Numbered from the stretch's first letter, positions 46,035 to 55,345 are shown. The stretch is DNA of 64,000 nt from Rheinheimera oceanensis (GCF_018831085.1 NZ_JAGPNM010000005.1:62001-126000), one strand, 5' to 3'. Program-made: numbers and translations. The notes: generated from the letters alone by a model not told the origin.

Positions 46035-46859
46035 ATGGCTTTATACGTAAATACCAACACCTCGTCGCTGAATGCTCAGCGTCAGCTGTTTAACTCGGGC
46101 AATAATCTGGATACCGCTTTTAAGCGTTTATCTTCAGGTTTTCGTATTAACAGCGCAGCTGACGATGCTGCTGGTTTACAAATTTCAAACCGCTTGACCA
46201 GCCAGGTAAATGGTCTTGATCAAGCTGCACGTAATGCCAATGATGGTATTTCAGTAGCTCAGGTGGCTGAAGGTGCAATGGAAGAGATCACTAACTCTTT
46301 ACAGCGTATCCGTACTCTGGCAATTCAATCACAAAATGGTATCAACAGCTCAACTGACCGCGCTGCACTGCAAAAAGAGGTAACAGCATTAAAAGCGGAA
46401 ATGAGCCGGGTTGCTTCTGTAACGCAGTTTGGTACGCAAAACCTGTTGAACGGTACTTACTCTGCGTCTTTCCTGGTAGGTGCTAATGCTGGTCAGAACA
46501 TTGAGATCAGATTATCCCGTACCGGTGGTTATGGCACTAATGCACTGGGCTTAAGTGCTCTGAGTGTATCTTCTGTTGGTGGCGCTTCAGCGGCTCTGGC
46601 ACTGATCGATACCGCTATTGGTGTAATTGACGGTACCCGTGCTGATCTGGGTGCGATCCAAAACCGCTTCCAGTCAACTATCCGTAACTTAACCAATATT
46701 TCAGAGAACGTATCAGGCGCCCGCAGCCGGATCCGTGATACTGATTTCGCCCGTGAAACTGCAGAGCTGACGCGTCAGCAGATCCTGCAACAAACCAGTA
46801 CTACGGTATTGGCGCAGGCAAATCAGCGGCCACAGGCAGCTTTATCTTTATTGGGTTAA
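46035..46859 (+). CDS. Flagellin 4
   Basis: A 274-aa flagellin whose protein is close to flagellins 1 and 2 (shared RTGGYGTNALGLSALSVSSV block), but whose DNA differs at most synonymous positions. It therefore escaped the recent sequence exchange seen between 1 and 2. Distinct residues include GTQNLLNGTYSASF and DTDFARETAELTRQQIL. AAGGAG precedes the ATG. Protein-level constraint with free synonymous drift suggests all three are used. Confidence 0.96.
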   Translation: MALYVNTNTSSLNAQRQLFNSGNNLDTAFKRLSSGFRINSAADDAAGLQISNRLTSQVNGLDQAARNANDGISVAQVAEGAMEEITNSLQRIRTLAIQSQNGINSSTDRAALQKEVTALKAEMSRVASVTQFGTQNLLNGTYSASFLVGANAGQNIEIRLSRTGGYGTNALGLSALSVSSVGGASAALALIDTAIGVIDGTRADLGAIQNRFQSTIRNLTNISENVSGARSRIRDTDFARETAELTRQQILQQTSTTVLAQANQRPQAALSLLG

Positions 46860-46874
46860 ACTAATACACGTAGT

Positions 46875-46902
46875 GGTGAGAATTTACGATAAAGTTCTCA
46901 CC
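46875..46902 (+). terminator. Stem-loop after flagellin 4, overlapping the flaG promoter
   Basis: 8-bp stem GGTGAGAA / TTCTCACC with a 12-base loop. No T-run. Its right arm overlaps the end of the FliA -35 element of flaG. Confidence 0.4.
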
Positions 46903-46916
46903 CTGCGTGCCGATAA
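46890..46916 (+). promoter_or_regulatory. FliA (sigma28) promoter before flaG-fliD-fliS
   Basis: TAAAGTTC, 11-base spacer, perfect GCCGATAA. The -10 runs straight into the flaG ribosome site (AAGGAGG 46915-46921). Confidence 0.75.
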
Positions 46917-46930
46917 GGAGGCTGAAGAAG

Positions 46931-47317
46931 ATGAGCAGCATTAGTGTAAGTAATGTGTCAGTAGCTGGCTATGCACCCGCTGCCGATAAATCAGCGCGGC
47001 CTGCACAGGCTGAGCCTGAGCTGGTGAAACCAGTAGAGCCAGCAGAGGCGGTTAAGCCCATTGCTGAGATTAGTAATACTGAATTACAACAGGCAGTTGA
47101 TGTGGTGAATCAGGCTGTAGCACTGGAGCAGCGGTCGTTAAGTTTCTCAATAGATGAAGTATCAGGTCGTTCTGTTATTAAAGTGATAGACTATGAAACA
47201 GACGAACTGATAAAACAGATCCCCTCAGAAGAGCTGTTAAAGGTTGCACAGGATATTAAGCGGTTGCAGGAAGAAATGGGGCAGTCTATTGGCCTGTTAA
47301 TTGATAACAAAGTTTAG
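46931..47317 (+). CDS. flaG: FlaG family protein
   Basis: FlaG proteins are small factors encoded next to flagellin and fliD that affect filament length. The product is 128 aa, starting MSSISVSNVSVAGY behind AAGGAGG. A Pro/Ala/Glu-rich disordered N-half precedes the FlaG domain: ELQQAVDVVNQAVALEQRSL, then FSIDEVSGRSVIKVIDYETD and LIKQIPSEELLKVAQDIKRL. Nine bases before fliD, so co-translated from the same messenger. Confidence 0.92.
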   Translation: MSSISVSNVSVAGYAPAADKSARPAQAEPELVKPVEPAEAVKPIAEISNTELQQAVDVVNQAVALEQRSLSFSIDEVSGRSVIKVIDYETDELIKQIPSEELLKVAQDIKRLQEEMGQSIGLLIDNKV

Positions 47318-47326
47318 AGGTTTATT

Positions 47327-48790
47327 ATGTCGGGTATTAATTTCTTAGGTTCGGCCTCAGGTTTACCGCTCGAAGAACTTGTCAGTACGCTGGTAAAGGT
47401 AGAGCGTGACAGTAAGCTTAACCGGATTAATACGACTAAAAAGACACTGGATGCCTCGCTGTCTGGTGTAGGGCAGCTTAAATCTGCGCTATCAGCGTTT
47501 CAGGATGCGATAAAAAAGCTTGGCGGTAACAATTTAAACGCCCGCGTTGCCACGGTAACGCAACCCACTGAGAATAAAACCTATCTTGAAGCGTCGGCAT
47601 CTAACTCTGCTGTGGCCGGCAGTTTTGATATAAAGGTAAACCAGCTGGCAACAGGTAGCCGGCTTGAAAGCGCTAATTTGGCTTATAGCTCTGCGAATGA
47701 TGTTATCTCAACCTCCGACGGCACTTTAACATTCACTGCTGGCAGCAAAAGTTTTGAAGTTGCAGTAACTGCAGGTATGACCCTTAATGAATTGCGCCAA
47801 CAAATTAATGCCCAAAGTGATAACTTCGGCATTAACGCCAATATTATTAATGCCGGTGGCACAGTGGGCACTAAGCTGGTGTTAACCTCCAATGAAACCG
47901 GTGCCGGTAATGACTTAGTGATTACCAATAACAATGCTGAGCTGGATGCCATCTCAACGGTGCCTACCGGTGCTACAGCGGGCCTGACAGCAAGCCAGGT
48001 AGCGCAGGATGCCATCATAGAAATTGACGGCATTATTGCTACTAACAGCAGTAATACCTTTACCAACGTTATTCAGGATGTCAGCTTGACGGTAAAAGCC
48101 GTTACGCCGGATGGCAATAATGCCACTGTCGATATCGCCACTGATCGAGAAGCGGCTGAAGAGAATATTCAGAATTTTATTAATAATTACAATGTGCTGG
48201 TTGACCAAATCGCTGATCTAACCAAAATGCGCACCTTAGGCTCTGACGGTAAAACCGTAACGGCAGAGGGTGGGGCGCTGGCGGCCGACTCGTTACCGCG
48301 CTCTATTATGAATCAGCTCAAAGGCATGCTGGGTGGCGTGGTAGGTGAGTCTGGCTCTGAACTGGCTACCCTCTATTCTATGGGTATAACCTTTGATAAA
48401 GACGGCAAGCTGGAGATTGCGGCAACATCCGCCTTTGGTGCCGATTCCGGCCGAGTCCGGTTTGACAGAGCTTTAGCTGAGAATTATGACGGTGTTGCAG
48501 CTATTTTTGGCGGCGACACTGGCCTGAGCGCTAAATTGGACCAATTTGTGTCTCAATTTACCGAAGCCGGCGGTATTATTGCCGGCAAAGAGAGTTCACT
48601 GAAAATACAATTAGATAAAAACACTAAAGATTTGGAAGCTGCTAACCGATATATAGAAAGCTTCGAGCAAACGCTGCGTAAAAGGTACACCGCCCTGGAT
48701 TCGTTATTGGGCTCGATGCAGAACATGGCATCAACAGTAACTTCGCAACTGGCAAGTTTGCCTGGATTTGGAACCAATAAATCGAATTAG
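47327..48790 (+). CDS. fliD: Flagellar filament cap protein FliD (HAP2)
   Basis: FliD caps the filament tip and folds incoming flagellin. The 487-aa product has the N-terminal GSASGLPLEELVSTLVKVER, mid-protein repeat-like beta domains and the C-terminal coiled-coil KESSLKIQLDKNTKDLEAAN followed by RKRYTALDSLLGSMQNMAST. Located flaG-fliD-fliS, the standard order. Confidence 0.95.
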   Translation: MSGINFLGSASGLPLEELVSTLVKVERDSKLNRINTTKKTLDASLSGVGQLKSALSAFQDAIKKLGGNNLNARVATVTQPTENKTYLEASASNSAVAGSFDIKVNQLATGSRLESANLAYSSANDVISTSDGTLTFTAGSKSFEVAVTAGMTLNELRQQINAQSDNFGINANIINAGGTVGTKLVLTSNETGAGNDLVITNNNAELDAISTVPTGATAGLTASQVAQDAIIEIDGIIATNSSNTFTNVIQDVSLTVKAVTPDGNNATVDIATDREAAEENIQNFINNYNVLVDQIADLTKMRTLGSDGKTVTAEGGALAADSLPRSIMNQLKGMLGGVVGESGSELATLYSMGITFDKDGKLEIAATSAFGADSGRVRFDRALAENYDGVAAIFGGDTGLSAKLDQFVSQFTEAGGIIAGKESSLKIQLDKNTKDLEAANRYIESFEQTLRKRYTALDSLLGSMQNMASTVTSQLASLPGFGTNKSN

Positions 48791-48801
48791 TGGAGCATCT
48801 T

Positions 48802-49236
48802 ATGAGTTACGGAATTAAAGCCTATAAAGCAGTGGGAATTAAAGATGATCTGGCGGTAGCCGATCCACATCGTGTTATTCAACTGCTAATGCAAGGTGCG
48901 CTGGAAAATATGGCCAAAGCGAAAGGCTGTATTGATCGCAAAGACTTCGCCGGTAAGTCAGAAGCCATTTCTAAAGCTATCAATATTATTTCTGCCTTGC
49001 AGGGGTGTTTGGATATGAGCGCCGGTGAAATCTCAGACAACCTGTTTTCCCTGTACGACTTTATGCTCAATCACCTTATTCAGGCCAGCCGGGATAAAAG
49101 CATCAGCAAGCTGGATGAAGTCATGGAAATTTTACTAACCATTAAAAGTGCCTGGGATCAAATTCCGGTAAGTGATCGTGAGAAGGGTTACCAGTTGCAG
49201 GCGCAGAAAAATCAGCAGTTAGCTGTTGGTGCCTGA
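48802..49236 (+). CDS. fliS: Flagellin export chaperone FliS
   Basis: FliS binds the flagellin C-terminus and keeps it unfolded before export. The start at 48802 (MSYGIKAYKAVG) follows GGAG; 144 aa. The helical bundle shows DPHRVIQLLMQGALENMAKA and IDRKDFAGKSEAISKAINII, then NLFSLYDFMLNHLIQASRDK. Its stop overlaps the next start (TGATG). Confidence 0.94.
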   Translation: MSYGIKAYKAVGIKDDLAVADPHRVIQLLMQGALENMAKAKGCIDRKDFAGKSEAISKAINIISALQGCLDMSAGEISDNLFSLYDFMLNHLIQASRDKSISKLDEVMEILLTIKSAWDQIPVSDREKGYQLQAQKNQQLAVGA

Positions 49237-49544
49237 TGCCGGCAACCCAAACCGTTAAACAACAGTGCGCAGCCCTGCGCGCCGACATCGATAGCCTGAT
49301 ACAGCAACCCGACTACGATGTAGCCAGGGTTGCTGATTTAGTTGAGCAATTAAATCAACACTTATGCCAAAGTGTTCCCCCGCAGGACAATATTGAGTCT
49401 TTTGCCTTGTTTCTGCAGCAAAACCTTGACTGGCTACAGGCAACAATGGCAAAACTGTCAGCAGATAAAAATGCTGTAGCTGGCAATATGTTAGAAATAA
49501 AAAAGGGCCAACGCGCCCGGCATAGCTACGGCCAACATAACTAA
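49236..49544 (+). CDS. FliT-like small helical protein
   Basis: A 102-aa helical protein translationally coupled to fliS. Position and size fit FliT, the FliD-specific chaperone, but sequence similarity is too low for me to name it firmly. Visible are helices VKQQCAALRADIDSLI and VADLVEQLNQHL, plus a C-terminal AVAGNMLEIKKGQRA segment. No other function is suggested by the sequence. Confidence 0.6.
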   Translation: MPATQTVKQQCAALRADIDSLIQQPDYDVARVADLVEQLNQHLCQSVPPQDNIESFALFLQQNLDWLQATMAKLSADKNAVAGNMLEIKKGQRARHSYGQHN

Positions 49545-49565
49545 CAATTAATATCAGGCACTTGC

Positions 49566-52382
49566 ATGCTGAAGTACATTAATTACCAGCTGGACTCCGA
49601 TGATGCTGCTCAGGCGGCATCTGAACAAAAAGTCGCTGCCGGCATCAGACAGCGTTTTAACAACAATCTTCAGGCGCTATCTCAGTATATTCCCTCCCTG
49701 GTGCCGATAATTCAGCAACACAGTATGCAGCAGTATTCGGTATTTTGTACCCGTGCTGCAGAGCTGAATATTGTCGATTTTGCTACCGGCCGTGTCTGGT
49801 ACAGCGAGACGCCCGCTGCCGAAGTCTCGCACGAAGTCGACAGCTTTTGCCGCAACGCGCCTTATGTTGAATTTGATACTGCAGCCTTACCAACGCAGGC
49901 AGATCAACCATGGCCGGTAGAGGCTTTACCGCAACAGCCTGATGTGGTGGTTATGCTGGGCTTGGGGCTGGGTTATCAGATAAATGCTTTGTTGCAAAAA
50001 GCCAGGGTTAAGTACCTTATTGTGTACGAGCCCAATGTAGATACGTTGATTTGCTCAGTGCAGGCTAATGATTGGCAGCAGTTATTTGCTGCGGCAGAAG
50101 CGGCAGGTACGCAGATTTTTCTGCAATTGGAAAATGACGGCAGCTCAGTGGCAGAAGACCTGGCAGAACTGCGCAGCGTAGCAGGTTTTAGCCGTGTTTA
50201 TGTATACCGGCATTACTGCCATCCGGTGATGGATAAAGTAGCCGAATATTTATTTGCTCACAGCGGCCAGCCGGAGCAGTTGCTGGGTAGTACGGCACAG
50301 TTTTTGGCCTACGAAGATTTTAATGATTATGTCGCTGAGCGCAGCGTTAACGTGTTGGGTAACCAACAGCCGCATGCCGCGGCGCCGGCTGATGAGTTAT
50401 ACCGGCGTAATATGGCGGCACTGCAAAAGTTTTACCCCAAAGTACATGCTGAAATTGACAAGCACCAAAGCCGGCATTGGCAAGCGGTAACCGATGACAA
50501 TGGCAAAAGCAATTTATATCATCCGCAGCGCAAAGCGTTTTTTTATCAGGATCTTGATGCAGAGTCTGCCCGTTTGCTGGAGCATTTTACCCGGCAGCCG
50601 TATAAAGATGATGTGTTGTTAGGCCAGACCTCTGTTGATAAATTCAGCCACTACATTCATTACTCGCATATTGCGCAAACCCAGCCGCTGATTAATAAAC
50701 AACTGCAGCAAAAAATTCAGCTGCCGCAGGAAGTCGATTCACTGATTATCTTCGGTGTGGGTTTGGGTAAACATATTCAGTTACTGACCGAACAGTATCA
50801 GATCAGCAACCTGTACATTTGTGAGCCTAATTTAGATTTTTTTGCTGCCAGCCTTAAGGTGACTGATTGGGCCGCTATATTTGACCGCGCCGAGCAAAAT
50901 GGCCTGCGGATATACCTGAACCTGGGCGGCGATGGCTCAACCTATTTTTATGATCTGATGGCACAATTTTACCAGGTCGGTGCTTATTCCATCGCCAATA
51001 CCTATATGTTTTGCTCTTACTTCAACCAGAAAATGCATAAGGCGATTGCCGATTTACGCGCCGAATTAAAGGTCGTGCTGGCGCTGGGCGAATACTATGA
51101 TCATTGCCGTTACGGTATTGCGCATACCTACAACAGTGTGGCAAAGCAGCATAAGTTTTTACAGTACGACAACAGCAGTTACCGTAATTTGCCGGCACTG
51201 AACCTGCCGGTATTTGTGGTGGGTAATGGGCCGTCGTTAGACAACAGCTTTAGCTATTTGCAGGAACATCGCGACAAAGTGGTGTTAATCAGTTGCGGTA
51301 CCGCTTTATATTCATTGTATAAAAAAGGCATTAAGCCGGACTTTCATGCAGAGGTGGAGCAAAACCGCTCTACTTTCTGCTGGATAGGGCAAGTGAAAGA
51401 TGCGGATTATTTAAAGGATATCCGGCTGATCAGTGTTAACGGTATTCATCCTGATACGGCAGATCTGTTTAAAGAAACCTTGCTGTGTTTTAAAGACGGC
51501 GAGTCATCGACGAATTTCTTTGATGTCCGGCTGAAAAAGCAGGGCGTGCAGGTAGCGTCGCTGAGTTATGCCTATCCTACGGTAACCAATCTGGTGCTTA
51601 ATTACGCGCTAAGGCTGGGCTTTAAAGTATTTTATCTGTTTGGTGTCGACCTGGGTTACGCCGATGTACGCCAGCATCATTCTCAGGCATCGGCCTATTA
51701 CCGCAACGACGGCTCAGAAGTGTATGACTACCAGAAAGCTCATGGTGGCGGCATGCCGGCAAAGGGTAACTTTTTGCCTTATGTGTTTACCAAACCTGAA
51801 TTTGATATGTCGCGCAAACTGCTGGAACAGGCTATCAGTAAAGCCGGACGCAAAGTCGAGATCTACAACTGCAGTAACGGCGTGAAGATTGATGGTGCCG
51901 TGCCGCTGCAGCCGGATAACATTTTATTCAGTGACTTACCCAAGCACAAAGACCAGGTGCTGCAACAGCTGATCGATACGGCGTACTACGCCGATTTATC
52001 ACCCTATGCCAAGCCGATATTTGCCCAAATCGACTTTGCTGCTTTTCGCCGTACTATTGCTGCCTGGCTGGCACTGTTTGACGAAGAGATCACCACACAA
52101 GAACAGGCCAAAGCCTTTATTGCCGGACAATGGCGCTTGTTGCAAACTGCTGCGCGCGACCCGTCAGACCCAACCTTTTATTTGTTTTACGGCAGCACCA
52201 ATTACTTTGGCGGCCTGATGACAAAAATCGCTTCCTGCATCAGCGATGATACGCCGGAGATCTTGCCGGTGTTTAACCAGGTTATGCAGGTATGGCGTGA
52301 TTATGTGCAAAACGCCGGCGAGCAGTTTGCACAGCAACCGTTAAAGTTTGACGATGTGGATGTACAGCATTTATTTAAATAG
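49566..52382 (+). CDS. Maf-family motility accessory factor, likely flagellin pseudaminyltransferase
   Basis: Maf proteins transfer nonulosonic acids (pseudaminic or legionaminic) onto flagellin Ser/Thr before export. At 938 aa this one is longer than the roughly 650-aa Campylobacter proteins. The core DUF115/MptE-like domain begins near residue 547 with PVFVVGNGPSLDNSFSYLQE and includes LISCGTALYSLYKKGIKPDF and YLFGVDLGYAD. Before it are two related Rossmann-like units of about 100 aa: residues ~125-225 (MLGLGLGYQI, YEPNVD, ANDWQQLF) and ~390-490 (IFGVGLGKHI, CEPNLD, VTDWAAIF). It follows the flagellin-export genes, and a complete pse operon lies 10 kb on. A terminator overlaps its stop. Confidence 0.88.
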   Translation: MLKYINYQLDSDDAAQAASEQKVAAGIRQRFNNNLQALSQYIPSLVPIIQQHSMQQYSVFCTRAAELNIVDFATGRVWYSETPAAEVSHEVDSFCRNAPYVEFDTAALPTQADQPWPVEALPQQPDVVVMLGLGLGYQINALLQKARVKYLIVYEPNVDTLICSVQANDWQQLFAAAEAAGTQIFLQLENDGSSVAEDLAELRSVAGFSRVYVYRHYCHPVMDKVAEYLFAHSGQPEQLLGSTAQFLAYEDFNDYVAERSVNVLGNQQPHAAAPADELYRRNMAALQKFYPKVHAEIDKHQSRHWQAVTDDNGKSNLYHPQRKAFFYQDLDAESARLLEHFTRQPYKDDVLLGQTSVDKFSHYIHYSHIAQTQPLINKQLQQKIQLPQEVDSLIIFGVGLGKHIQLLTEQYQISNLYICEPNLDFFAASLKVTDWAAIFDRAEQNGLRIYLNLGGDGSTYFYDLMAQFYQVGAYSIANTYMFCSYFNQKMHKAIADLRAELKVVLALGEYYDHCRYGIAHTYNSVAKQHKFLQYDNSSYRNLPALNLPVFVVGNGPSLDNSFSYLQEHRDKVVLISCGTALYSLYKKGIKPDFHAEVEQNRSTFCWIGQVKDADYLKDIRLISVNGIHPDTADLFKETLLCFKDGESSTNFFDVRLKKQGVQVASLSYAYPTVTNLVLNYALRLGFKVFYLFGVDLGYADVRQHHSQASAYYRNDGSEVYDYQKAHGGGMPAKGNFLPYVFTKPEFDMSRKLLEQAISKAGRKVEIYNCSNGVKIDGAVPLQPDNILFSDLPKHKDQVLQQLIDTAYYADLSPYAKPIFAQIDFAAFRRTIAAWLALFDEEITTQEQAKAFIAGQWRLLQTAARDPSDPTFYLFYGSTNYFGGLMTKIASCISDDTPEILPVFNQVMQVWRDYVQNAGEQFAQQPLKFDDVDVQHLFK

Positions 52383-52401
52383 CTGCGGGTGCTATTTTTT
52401 T
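52377..52401 (+). terminator. Terminator after maf
   Basis: 7-bp stem AAATAGC / GCTATTT, 7-base loop, then TTTT; overlaps the maf stop codon. Confidence 0.65.
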
Positions 52402-52477
52402 GACGCCGGCAACATCACGCCGGCCTGATAATAATGTGGACTCCGGTTTGCTAAGTGTCTACAGCCAGTGCTAATTG

Positions 52478-52492
52478 TGGCTCTATCTTTGC
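52478..52492 (+). promoter_or_regulatory. Candidate sigma54 promoter for the sugar-modification operon
   Basis: TGGCTC-N5-TTGC, 46 bases before the first gene and 76 bases after the maf terminator. Confidence 0.6.
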
Positions 52493-52538
52493 ATAGCTAC
52501 AGGATATTTTAGCCGGTTGATTAAACGGGATCCGACAG

Positions 52539-54452
52539 ATGGTCGCAGCAAATGTAACGCATGGTATTTTTTTTATCGACATTCAACAGCAAGAGTTACC
52601 CTGCGTTGAAACAGAAATCGTTTTCCCCGCCCGGACAGTAATATGGCTGCAGTTGCAGCTTGATAACTACATTGAACCTGTACTTAGCGCGTTACGCCAG
52701 CATTATCAGAGTTTTACCAGCTTAAGTATTGCCACCAACAGCATGCTGGTTAAAACGCAATTGGAGCAATTCTTTCCTGAGTTATGCCGCAGGGTACAAT
52801 ACAGCGAACAGAACCCGCAGCAGTTAACTGTGACTGATGCCGCGCAGCTGGCGGCCTGTGGCACAGCGTTGCCGGCTTTTGCCATTGCACTGCAGGAGCC
52901 GCTGCTTAGCCCGGCATTAGCGCGGTTCAAAGACTACTTTATGCTTGATGCCCGTATTACTGATATTGCCGATATTGATACCATCAGCAGCTTAACCGAT
53001 GAACTGATACAGCAGCTGTCGGTACAGCAGTGTGCGTTTTCGGCTTTTGTACAGATAAGGTTGTTAAGTTACTACTCAGAGCAGCTAAATCATTACGGCA
53101 ATGCTTATTTTAAAAGCCTGGCATTGGGCCTTGGCGACCAACATTGTGATCTTCAGGCGCTGTGGGCGCTGGTGTCTGACCGGCGATTCTCAGTCACAGA
53201 GCAGTTCTTTATCTACAACCAGATAGCGTCGCTGGATTTTAACGGTAAAACCAAAGACAAATCTGATTTTGCCATGCGCCTGGCGGGCTATCAGAGCATA
53301 GTACGTGCGATGTGCCATGCTATTAATTTGCAACAACCTTTTATCGATATAACCCGGCGCGATACTAAGTTGGTATTTGTATTTCTGGCGCAGTTTCTCG
53401 GCATCAGGCATGCGCCCAGTAAAATTGCGCTGGATATCATAAAAGATTTATCTGCACAGGGTATGCAGGCGGTGATGATTGATAGTTGTGAACTGATGCC
53501 CAGGCAAGGGTCTGTGCCGTGGTTTGGTGCGGCTTATGCGAACAGAGCGAACTTTAATACCGATCTTATTGAATACGAAGGCGTTAGTTTCAACTATGTG
53601 CAGTTGTCAGACAATATGCCCAATGCGAATGAAATGCTCAGTGTGCTGAATTTAGTCAACTCTTACCGGCCTTATTTCTGTGTCACGGTAGGCGAAAGTA
53701 TCCTTGCCGATATGTGTAGTCAATTGGTACCCAATGTTGTCGTGCCTACAGTTGCCAGATTACCGCATACTTTAAGCCAGTTTCGCCTGGCCGATCCCAG
53801 TATATCCCGCGATGGCGTAACAATTACTGACACTGATTTTCTGCACGGGATCCTCGATTACAGGATGGTGCCGAAAATCAGCCGCTCAGATGCGGCTAAG
53901 CCATCGTTGAGTGATGGTCCTTTTAATATTGCCATTATCGGCAACCGGTTGGATATTGAACTCAAAGATGATTTTTTCCGCTTCCTCGCTACCTTGCTGC
54001 CGTTTAATGTACGTTTTATCTTTATTGGTGAGTTTGCTAACTACCCGGATTGGTGTCAGAAGTATGCTTTTTTGTTGCAACATGCCGAGTCTAAAGGGTT
54101 TCAAAGTGAACTGACTACCGTTCTGGCCGACTGCCATGCCTTTTTGAACTATCCCCGGGTCGGTGGCGGACATTCGGCATTGTATGCCATGCGGGCCGGT
54201 TTGCCGGTGCTAACGTTAAAGCATTGTGATGTATATTCGGTGGCAGGTAGCGGTTTTGACTCCTATGCCGATATTAAACAGGAGATACTGCAGCTGATAG
54301 CCTCAGAAGACTATCTGCAGCAGCAATCACTACAAGCATTACAAAAAGCCGCCGCTATTGTCGAGCAACGGTCCGACATTACTGAGTTGATCACTATGCT
54401 GTCTTCAAGCCCGCTGTTTAACCGGCCCGGTTTTGTACACACCGATTTATGA
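52539..54452 (+). CDS. Putative glycosyltransferase (GT-B-like C-terminal domain)
   Basis: A 637-aa protein. The C-terminal third looks like a GT-B nucleotide-sugar-binding half: FNIAIIGNRLDIELKDDFFR, then VRFIFIGEFANYPDW, and TTVLADCHAFLNYPRVGGGH with SALYAMRAGLPVLTL. This resembles the donor site of HMW1C/GT41-like enzymes. The N-terminal 400 residues are not recognised. No signal peptide or membrane segment, so cytoplasmic. As first gene of the operon that ends with wecE, it is the natural candidate to add a 4-amino-dideoxyhexose to flagellin or to pseudaminic acid; that is inference. Confidence 0.6.
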   Translation: MVAANVTHGIFFIDIQQQELPCVETEIVFPARTVIWLQLQLDNYIEPVLSALRQHYQSFTSLSIATNSMLVKTQLEQFFPELCRRVQYSEQNPQQLTVTDAAQLAACGTALPAFAIALQEPLLSPALARFKDYFMLDARITDIADIDTISSLTDELIQQLSVQQCAFSAFVQIRLLSYYSEQLNHYGNAYFKSLALGLGDQHCDLQALWALVSDRRFSVTEQFFIYNQIASLDFNGKTKDKSDFAMRLAGYQSIVRAMCHAINLQQPFIDITRRDTKLVFVFLAQFLGIRHAPSKIALDIIKDLSAQGMQAVMIDSCELMPRQGSVPWFGAAYANRANFNTDLIEYEGVSFNYVQLSDNMPNANEMLSVLNLVNSYRPYFCVTVGESILADMCSQLVPNVVVPTVARLPHTLSQFRLADPSISRDGVTITDTDFLHGILDYRMVPKISRSDAAKPSLSDGPFNIAIIGNRLDIELKDDFFRFLATLLPFNVRFIFIGEFANYPDWCQKYAFLLQHAESKGFQSELTTVLADCHAFLNYPRVGGGHSALYAMRAGLPVLTLKHCDVYSVAGSGFDSYADIKQEILQLIASEDYLQQQSLQALQKAAAIVEQRSDITELITMLSSSPLFNRPGFVHTDL

Positions 54453-54469
54453 TAAAGAAGGGGTAAGCT

Positions 54470-55327
54470 GTGACTAAAGTAAACTTAACTGAGCAGATGG
54501 CACAGGTGCTGGAGTCGAATCGCTATGTGCACGCTTTTTTGGTTGAAAAAGACGAGTACAACAAAAGCCCGCATTTCCGGCCGGAAAATAAGCGTAAAGT
54601 ACGCAATATCATTCAGGGTATTTGTAACAGCTTGCCGCAGCGTCAGCGCATGATTGATTTTGGTTGTGGCACCGGTTTTGTTATCGGACTAAGCCACGAC
54701 TTGTTTACTGAAGTGGTTGGGGTAGATATTACGCAGCAGATGATGGCACAGGTAGATCTGACACCCGGCAACATTAGCTTGTGCGAAGCTTTAGCCGAGT
54801 CAACGCCTTTCCCGGATAATCACTTTGATTTTGCCACCGCTTACTCCTTTATGGACCACCTGTTTGACTACAAAACGTTTTTACAGGAAGCCTTTCGGGT
54901 GTTGAAACCCGGCGGCGTGTTCTACACCGATCTTAATCCAAACCGTGAGTTTATTCTGGCGATGGAAAAAACTGCCAGCCTGGCGCAGCAACAGCTGTTC
55001 TCCGGCCAAATTCAGCGCGAGATTAAAGGCGCCCTGCATAATGGCGAGCATTATCACAGCCAGTTTGGCATGGATGCGGCTAAGCTGGAGCAGGCAGAGC
55101 CCGGTAAAACGGTGAGCAAAGGCTTTTTAGCCAGTGAAGTGATGCAGGTGGCAACAGACATTGGTTTTAGCTCATGCAAAGTAGAATTTGAGTGGTTTGT
55201 TAACCAGGGCGAGTGGGTTAATCAGAAACCGGACGGACAGGCGCAACTGATTGAAGAATATTTGCTGTCGATGCGCCCGCTGTCTGATCAGCTGTATAAG
55301 TATCTTCGTTTTGTGATGACGAAATAA
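54470..55327 (+). CDS. Class I SAM-dependent methyltransferase
   Basis: A 285-aa methyltransferase of the Methyltransf_11 type. Motif I is MIDFGCGTGFVIGLS (about residue 60), followed by VVGVDITQQMM, the FPDNHFDFATAYSFMDHLFD block and VLKPGGVFYTDLNPNRE. GTG start at 54470 with AAGGGG six bases upstream. It is 17 bases after the glycosyltransferase gene. Likely O- or N-methylates a sugar or its acyl group; the acceptor cannot be read from sequence. Confidence 0.85.
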   Translation: MTKVNLTEQMAQVLESNRYVHAFLVEKDEYNKSPHFRPENKRKVRNIIQGICNSLPQRQRMIDFGCGTGFVIGLSHDLFTEVVGVDITQQMMAQVDLTPGNISLCEALAESTPFPDNHFDFATAYSFMDHLFDYKTFLQEAFRVLKPGGVFYTDLNPNREFILAMEKTASLAQQQLFSGQIQREIKGALHNGEHYHSQFGMDAAKLEQAEPGKTVSKGFLASEVMQVATDIGFSSCKVEFEWFVNQGEWVNQKPDGQAQLIEEYLLSMRPLSDQLYKYLRFVMTK

Positions 55328-55345
55328 CGCCGGTAGGTAACGCAG

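Noticed and set aside
42989..46859. Flagellin array as a phase-variation cassette with silent copies
   Set aside because: Each copy has its own FliA promoter, ribosome site, intact frame and (except the fourth) terminator; no inverted repeats or invertase are present.
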